Shown: positions 56,754 through 64,000 of the stretch, in pieces
How positions within the stretch are numbered: position 1 is the first letter of the stretch
How the letters are laid out: each line of letters starts with the position of its first letter
NCBI RefSeq assembly: GCF_024345995.1
Contig: NZ_JAGQCE010000002.1
Span: 62,001 to 126,000 of the forward strand
Length of the DNA stretch: 64,000 nucleotides
From: Synechococcus sp. Cruz-7E5
Lineage (GTDB): Bacteria > Cyanobacteriota > Cyanobacteriia > PCC-6307 > Cyanobiaceae
Direction: 5' to 3'
Translations under genes and position numbers: made by a program
Notes under the pieces: generated by a model
Databases searched by the model: none
The model's input: only the letters and a program-made list of their open reading frames with translations
What the model was told of the DNA's origin: nothing

Positions 56754-58123
56754 GTCACCCCGTGTCCACCACCGATTCCCTCCTTGCCGCAGACGCCATG
56801 TCCCAGGTCAGCACAAGGCTTTCTCCTCAGGACCTGCGCGAGGCTCTGGAGCAGCGAGACGGTGCCTTGCTCGCGGCTCACTCCCTGCGCTGGGCTCACC
56901 GCCATGGGGTCGAGGCGCTGGAGAGTCTGATCCAGGACCAGGCTCTTGATGAGACTGCCCGACTCTGGTGGCGCGAACAACTGGTGAGCCCAACCCCTGC
57001 TGCAGTTGGCACACAGGCTCTCCTTTGGTCCCAGCCAGCAGAGGCGGTCGCGACCTCCTCGGCGACGGAGCCCTTGCTCACTCACCCTGTCGATGAGGAT
57101 TCAGTCCCCCTGCCCGCGGAATGGCTGGTGCCGACCAGGGTTGAGAAGCAGCAGCAGCATCAGCCGGAGCCTGAGCTGGAGCCTGCAGCAGCAGCCATTG
57201 ACGATGGCGAGGCTGTTGAGCCTGAAGTGATGCACCTTGACGTGGCGGAAGTTGAACCTGCTGCCTTTGAGCCCGTCGCTGCTGAGCCCTCTGGTCTTGA
57301 GCCGGCGGCCGCTTCGGCCCCAGAGCCGCTGCCGCCCCTGGCCGAGGCCTTCGGCCCGATTCCCGGACTCGAACCCTTGCCCAGCTTCAACGTCCAGGCC
57401 ATCTTCGCGATGCAGTCGGAGTTGGCGGAAAGGCCCCTGGCCCCCCCGATCGTCCCGCCTGTGATGGCCGCAGTCCTGCCCGAAGAGCTGCAATTGGAGG
57501 CCTTCCCGACGGTGGAGGCTCAGTTCCAGAATGAAATTCAGACTGAACTCCAGGCTGAACCCCTGGTTCCACTCAAGGAGGAGCTTTCAGCAGAAGCAAT
57601 CCCGATTCCGACGGCCCTCATTCCAGCTGCTTCCGCTCCGGCGGAGCAGGCTCCCGAGAAGCCTGCTCCGCCTCGTCGTAATCCCTTCTCCCGCCTGCGT
57701 GGCTTGCTCAAGGACTGTGTCGAGGAGGTGGCAAGCACCTTCGGCAACGACGATGAATCGGCCTTCAAACCCGTGGAACCTGCGGCGGCATCAGCTGAGG
57801 CGCCGCTGATCGGCGAGTACCAGGCCGCACCAGATGTCTCTGCTCCTCCCCATCCATTCCTTGACGCTTTTCCGTCCCAGCCGCCCGCACCTCGGGCCCC
57901 GATCGCCCCACCGCCCTTCGCTCTGCAGCAGCCTCCTCAGCCCACCAGGCAGGACCAGGGGCGGTGGCGTGGCGAGCGCAACAGCTCCTCCGGCCGTGGT
58001 GCTCGGTCTAACCGGCCGGCGCCCGGATCGACCGCACCCGCTCCCAGCCATCCCGCCCTCGACTCACTGCGTTCGTGGCTGCCGGACGCTCTGGAGCAGG
58101 ACGACCAACGTCAGGCCTCCTGA
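56750..58123 (+). CDS. Pro/Glu-rich largely disordered hypothetical protein
   Basis: 457 residues with three parts. The first 90 residues are helical and folded-looking (RLSPQDLREALEQRDGALLAAHSLRW, HGVEALESLIQDQALDETARLWWREQL). Residues about 110-290 are acidic, Pro/Ala/Glu-rich and disordered. Around residue 305 there is a basic conserved-looking stretch RRNPFSRLRGLLKDCVEEVASTFGNDDESAF, followed by more disorder and a C-terminal helix DSLRSWLPDALEQDD. No known family. Start TTG 56750 or GTG 56762. nanE begins 5 bases after its stop. Confidence 0.75.
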   Translation: MSHPVSTTDSLLAADAMSQVSTRLSPQDLREALEQRDGALLAAHSLRWAHRHGVEALESLIQDQALDETARLWWREQLVSPTPAAVGTQALLWSQPAEAVATSSATEPLLTHPVDEDSVPLPAEWLVPTRVEKQQQHQPEPELEPAAAAIDDGEAVEPEVMHLDVAEVEPAAFEPVAAEPSGLEPAAASAPEPLPPLAEAFGPIPGLEPLPSFNVQAIFAMQSELAERPLAPPIVPPVMAAVLPEELQLEAFPTVEAQFQNEIQTELQAEPLVPLKEELSAEAIPIPTALIPAASAPAEQAPEKPAPPRRNPFSRLRGLLKDCVEEVASTFGNDDESAFKPVEPAAASAEAPLIGEYQAAPDVSAPPHPFLDAFPSQPPAPRAPIAPPPFALQQPPQPTRQDQGRWRGERNSSSGRGARSNRPAPGSTAPAPSHPALDSLRSWLPDALEQDDQRQAS

Positions 58124-58128
58124 GGACT

Positions 58129-58836
58129 GTGGCCGTTGATTCGAGGCTCCTTCGTGGAGCGCTGCAGGGTCGCCTGATCGTCTCAGTCCAGGCCCCCCAG
58201 GGGTCGCCGATGCGTGATCCCTCGGTGATCGCCGCGATGGCGGAGGCCAGCCTGGCCAATGGTGCGCTCGGAGTTCGCCTTGAGAGCCCGGAGCACATCG
58301 GTGCCGTGAGACAGCGCTGCCCCGGGGCCCTGATCGTGGGTCTCTGGAAGCGGGTCTACCCCGACAGCTCCGTGTACATCACGCCTGGATGGGAGGAGAT
58401 GCGTGCGGTATGGGCAGCGGGGGCCGACATCGTGGCCATCGATGCCACCGTCAGGCACCGCCCGGCGGGGGAGGCACTGGCGAGCCTGATCGAGCGGGCC
58501 CAACGTGATCTGAAGGTTCCCCTGATGGCCGATGTCGACAGCCTCGAGAACGGCCTGCGAGCGTCGGCTCTCGGCTGCCAGTGGGTGGGCACCACCCTGC
58601 TGGGCTACACCGAGGCCACGGCAGAACTTCGCCCCCCGGCCTGGGAGCTGCTGCCGCTTTTGCGCCAGCAGCTGCCCCCTGAAACTGCCCTGATCTGCGA
58701 AGGGGGAATCGCTTCGGCAGACCAGGCGGTCAGAGCGATCAAATCTGGAGCGGACGCCGTGGTCGTTGGCACCGCAATCACTGGGGTGGATCTGCAGGTG
58801 GCCGCCTACGTGGGGCGGATGGACGCAGGCCGCTGA
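58129..58836 (+). CDS. nanE: N-acetylmannosamine-6-phosphate 2-epimerase family protein
   Basis: TIM-barrel enzyme of the NanE family (ManNAc-6-P to GlcNAc-6-P) with LIVSVQAPQGSPMRDPSVIAAMAEASLANGALGVRLE at the start, GLWKRVYPDSSVYITP with the catalytic Lys, IVAIDATVRHRPAG, LMADVDSL and CEGGIASADQAVRAIKSGADAVVVGTAITG. Start GTG at 58129, 5 bases after the previous stop; 235 residues. No nanA, nanK or nanT is close by, so a stand-alone amino-sugar or cell-wall recycling role is likely; the actual substrate is unproven. Convergent to groEL. Confidence 0.9.
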   Translation: MAVDSRLLRGALQGRLIVSVQAPQGSPMRDPSVIAAMAEASLANGALGVRLESPEHIGAVRQRCPGALIVGLWKRVYPDSSVYITPGWEEMRAVWAAGADIVAIDATVRHRPAGEALASLIERAQRDLKVPLMADVDSLENGLRASALGCQWVGTTLLGYTEATAELRPPAWELLPLLRQQLPPETALICEGGIASADQAVRAIKSGADAVVVGTAITGVDLQVAAYVGRMDAGR

Positions 58837-58850
58837 AGCAGCGGCCTGCG
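58824..58850. terminator. perfect hairpin between nanE and groEL
   Basis: CGCAGGCCGC at 58824-58833 and its exact complement at 58841-58850 (11 bp if the T-A pair at the loop base is counted) overlap the nanE stop, in the 21 bases between two convergent genes. No T tract; it may end transcripts from both sides in a Rho-independent or protein-assisted way. Confidence 0.55.
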
Positions 58851-58857
58851 GGCAGGC

Positions 58858-60991
<2,134 letters not shown>

Positions 60992-60998
60992 TCGTGCC

Positions 60999-61793
<795 letters not shown>

Positions 61794-61805
61794 TCATGGC
61801 CGTAC

Positions 61806-62936
61806 TCAGTTGGTCATCGCTTCGACCCCCTCCACGGCTGGGCCCAGCAGCTGGGCGAGGCGTTGGAGTTCCTCCTTGCTGCCCATCACCACCAGCAGCT
61901 GGCCCGGCAACAGCCTCACATCACCGTTGGGGTTGGCAATCAGCTTCGGGGGAAGGGGCGTGCTGGTGATGCCGCGGTACACAGATGGGTTGTTCACCTT
62001 CGGAGCGGGCATGCGCACGGCCAGCACCAGGGCACCGGTGCGCTTGCGCAGTTCCAGCTCGGCCAGGGTGCGGCCGTTGAGATCCCCCAGCAGCTGGCCG
62101 TTGCTGCTGATCTGAAACTCCTCCACCTCGCACTCCGATCCCGCCAGCAGGTCCATGAACTGCACCGCCAGGGGCCGCAGGGCCGTTGCTGCCATGCTGC
62201 GCCCGCCGGCCACGTAGGGACTCACCACCTGATCGGCCCCGGCCAGCCGCAGTTTGCGCGCCGCCTCATCGCTGTCGGAGCGGGCGATCAGGCGGCAGCG
62301 GGGGGCGATGCCCCGTGCACTGAGCACCACATAGAGATTGGCGGCGTTGCTGGGCAGGGCGGCCACCAGGCTGCGGCAGTGGTGAATGCCGGCTTCCAGC
62401 AGGGTTTCATCGAGGGTGGCATCGGCCTGAAGCACGGGAAGGCCGCTCTCCTCGGCGGCATCCTTGCGGGTCTGATCCATCTCCACCACCAGCAGCGGTA
62501 CGCCCTCGGCGGTGATCTGGTCGGCGATCTCCCGGCCGATGCGGCCATAGCCGCAGAGAATCACATGGTCATTCATCGTGAGAAGCCAGCGGCGGAAGCG
62601 GAGTTCGCGCATCCGGCGGAAGTAGCCGGAATCGGTGAGCCCAAGCAGGCCCTGGATGGTCATCTGCACCACCACCAGCCCTCCGGCGATCGAGAGGGTG
62701 GTCACCACACGTCCGGCCCCCGAGAGGGGCTGGGTGGTGCCGTCGCTCCAGCCCAGGGTGGTGAGGATCACCAGCACCATCCAGTAGCAGTCGCCCCAGT
62801 CCCAGCCCTCGGTGAAGCGGTACCCCGCTGCCGAGAAATTCACCAGGGCCACCAGGGCGATCAGGGGGGTTCGCCAGGGTTGTCGGATCCGGGATGAGGG
62901 AGGCCTGGGGCGTCGGCGCCTGGTGAGTGGAGGCAT
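61806..62936 (-). CDS. potassium-channel-like protein with TrkA/RCK domains
   Basis: Two N-terminal helices (TPLIALVALVNFSAAGYRF and VVTTLSIAGGLVVVQMTIQGLL) flank a pore loop MVLVILTTLGWSDGTTQP, so the protein has the 2TM-pore design of a K+ channel. The filter is TTLGWSDG where TxGYGD is expected. The cytosolic part has a Rossmann RCK N-domain (VILCGYGRIGREIADQI, LVVEMDQTR, LQADATLDETLLEAGI) and a TrkA_C-like end (PNGDVRLLPGQLLVVMGSKEEL). 376 residues. It is probably a ligand-gated cation channel, but its selectivity is open. Confidence 0.85.
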   Translation of the reverse strand: MPPLTRRRRPRPPSSRIRQPWRTPLIALVALVNFSAAGYRFTEGWDWGDCYWMVLVILTTLGWSDGTTQPLSGAGRVVTTLSIAGGLVVVQMTIQGLLGLTDSGYFRRMRELRFRRWLLTMNDHVILCGYGRIGREIADQITAEGVPLLVVEMDQTRKDAAEESGLPVLQADATLDETLLEAGIHHCRSLVAALPSNAANLYVVLSARGIAPRCRLIARSDSDEAARKLRLAGADQVVSPYVAGGRSMAATALRPLAVQFMDLLAGSECEVEEFQISSNGQLLGDLNGRTLAELELRKRTGALVLAVRMPAPKVNNPSVYRGITSTPLPPKLIANPNGDVRLLPGQLLVVMGSKEELQRLAQLLGPAVEGVEAMTN

Positions 62937-62965
62937 CCGAGGGCCCGGGGTTGATGAGTGGACGC

Positions 62966-63814
62966 TTAGCCCAGGCCAAGGGCCTGCAGGACGTCAGCAA
63001 CATCGAGCTCGTGCAGGGACGAGGCCAGACCGAGTCCTTGTACACCCGCTCTGACGGGCAGGCTGTCGCGACTGCGACCCAGGGCTACAAGGGGGGTGCC
63101 GCTGAGCAGGGCCAGTTCGGTGGTGATCGGGTCACGGCTGAGCACCACGTCGGCGGCGGCCACCTGGGCGGCCCGCTCAAGGGGGCTGCCATCACGGCGG
63201 GCCTGCTGCACGCGCAGCTGGGGAAGCCGGGTCCGGATCGCCTCCGGCAGCTCCTGCCAGCGCTGGGTCGGCCAGTCGGGTTCCGCCGCCGTGGGCTGGG
63301 GGTCAGGGGCCAGCAGCAGCAGCGGGCCATCGCCTGCCGGCGCGGCAGCCACCGCCTTCTCCAGGGCGGCTTTGGGCAGGCTGAGGCGGTAGCCGGCCGC
63401 ATCGAGGGGCACACCGATCGGCCGCAGCCAGGCCTCGAGTGTCTGGTTGGGCCAACCCGGCTGGCGGCTGACGGTGGTGGTTGCTGAGAAGCCCCCTGTG
63501 GCGATACGGGTGGGGATGTGGCCGAGGGACAGCATCAGATCGATCGGCCAGCCGCTGCCCAGGTTCAGGCAGACCTGGAAATCGGGCTCGCGCACCCCCC
63601 CCAGCAGGTTGGCCCAGTCGGCCAGGCTCACCCCCTGATCGAAGCCGTAGCCAAGCACTTTCTCCACGGCCGGTACCAGCTTCCAGGCAGCAGCCACCCC
63701 AGCGCTGCAGGCAACCTGCACCTGGGCATGGAGGTGGCTGGCGACGGCGGCCACCGCCGGAACGGCCTGCAGCTGGGTTGCCATGCCGCCCGGGATCAGT
63801 ACAAGTACACGCAT
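62966..63814 (-). CDS. GT9-family (heptosyltransferase-like) glycosyltransferase
   Basis: A 282-residue GT-B protein starting MRVLVLIPGGMATQLQAVPAVAAVASHL, the standard N-terminal loop of heptosyltransferase-like (GT9/WaaF) proteins. Donor-side residues include LLLLAPDPQPT and DVVLSRDPITTELALLSGTPLVALG. It would add a sugar in LPS core or another surface glycan, but cyanobacteria often lack heptose, so the donor is unclear. ATG at 63814; an upstream start at 63898 runs into the ispD region. 29 bases from the channel gene, same strand; divergent to ispD. Confidence 0.85.
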   Translation of the reverse strand: MRVLVLIPGGMATQLQAVPAVAAVASHLHAQVQVACSAGVAAAWKLVPAVEKVLGYGFDQGVSLADWANLLGGVREPDFQVCLNLGSGWPIDLMLSLGHIPTRIATGGFSATTTVSRQPGWPNQTLEAWLRPIGVPLDAAGYRLSLPKAALEKAVAAAPAGDGPLLLLAPDPQPTAAEPDWPTQRWQELPEAIRTRLPQLRVQQARRDGSPLERAAQVAAADVVLSRDPITTELALLSGTPLVALGRSRDSLPVRAGVQGLGLASSLHELDVADVLQALGLG

Positions 63815-63892
63815 CGGAGCGGTGGCTGGAAGGCGGCGGGCGGCCTGATTGTATGAATCTGGTCTGGTTTGTCCGCTGCGCGGGAGTCCCTT

Positions 63893-64000
63893 GTGCATTT
63901 GCTGATCGCCGCTGCAGGCAGTGGCCGCCGTATGGGCGGTGAGCGCAACAAGCTGCTGCTGCCCGTGGCAGGGCGCCCCGTCCTGGCATGGACCCTGGAG
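63893..64000 (+). CDS. ispD: 2-C-methyl-D-erythritol 4-phosphate cytidylyltransferase (partial, cut by window end)
   Basis: First 36 codons only, from GTG at 63893: [20 protein letters not shown] then [16 protein letters not shown]. The AAAGSGxRMG nucleotide-binding loop with [13 protein letters not shown] is the IspD N-terminus of the MEP isoprenoid pathway. The rest lies beyond the window, so nothing can be said about its completeness. Confidence 0.88.
   Translation, partial: MHLLIAAAGSGRRMGGERNKLLLPVAGRPVLAWTLE

Overview
The window is GC-rich, gene-dense chromosomal DNA from a cyanobacterium, most likely a picocyanobacterium of the Cyanobium/Synechococcus group. The lineage call rests on gene content: NdhB, VIPP1, Ycf46, a cyAbrB regulator, a cyanobacterial-type cytochrome c oxidase cluster, DUF2808 and DUF2232 proteins, a phosphoketolase next to acetate kinase, and the rpmH-rnpA-PH-yidC-yceD-ycf46 order. 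Overlapping ATGA/GTGA junctions are common and intergenic gaps are short. I see no phage genes, insertion sequence, integron, CRISPR array or toxin-antitoxin pair. About 66 protein genes and two tRNA-Leu genes are supported. The last gene, ispD, is cut by the window end.

Layout. 0-7 kb: an FAD-linked oxidase, then a minus-strand run of folC, a lumenal pentapeptide-repeat protein, argD with tRNA-Leu(CAA) just upstream, and murA. tRNA-Leu(CAG) follows on the plus strand. 6.5-11.3 kb: a plus-strand run of a small hypothetical, a SPOUT RNA methyltransferase, lpdA, trpC and a Tat-exported sialidase-fold protein. 11.3-16.4 kb: rpsD with a clear terminator, yidD, a glutaredoxin-like gene, murE, aqpZ with a terminator, and a class V PLP enzyme. 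16.4-17.7 kb is the least ordered part: small ORFs, a possible secreted protein, decayed EF-hand coding sequence and a small membrane protein. 18-21.6 kb: the phosphoketolase-acetate kinase pair, convergent with and overlapping ycf46. 21.5-27.8 kb: the rpmH to ycf46 operon (including rpmH, a 45-codon gene), DUF2808, aroH and sppA. 27.8-36.8 kb: an EamA transporter, two glycosyltransferases, DciA, VIPP1, thioredoxin, an aminotransferase, birA and an M23 peptidase. 36.8-39.1 kb: ndhB and an ABC ATPase. 39.2-45.5 kb: topA, a lipoprotein, DUF2232, a CobT-like protein and a PotD-like lipoprotein. 45.5-49.1 kb: a ferredoxin-tailed aldo/keto reductase, a DUF151 nuclease-family protein, ribE, an HdeD-like protein and cyAbrB. 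49.2-56.8 kb: ctaCDE on the minus strand, divergent from ctaA-ctaB and an ABC-2 exporter. 56.8-64 kb: a disordered hypothetical, nanE, groEL, fabG, a potassium-channel-like protein, a GT9 enzyme and the start of ispD.

How the genes work together. Several neighbourhoods are functionally coherent. Phosphoketolase makes acetyl phosphate that acetate kinase can turn into acetate and ATP. ctaC/D/E need the heme A made by CtaB and CtaA, which are transcribed divergently. RnpA, L34, YidC, YceD and Ycf46 concern RNA processing, ribosome components and membrane insertion. Most other genes are core metabolism or envelope biogenesis (MurA, MurE, AqpZ, M23, GT39, GT9).

No obvious new defence or mobile system is visible. 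The points most worth checking are: a potassium-channel-like protein with TTLGWSDG where TxGYGD is expected; a Big_2-like segment inside YidC; the decayed EF-hand region; a perfect 13-bp inverted repeat around the ribE stop; and the 56-bp convergent overlap of ackA and ycf46.
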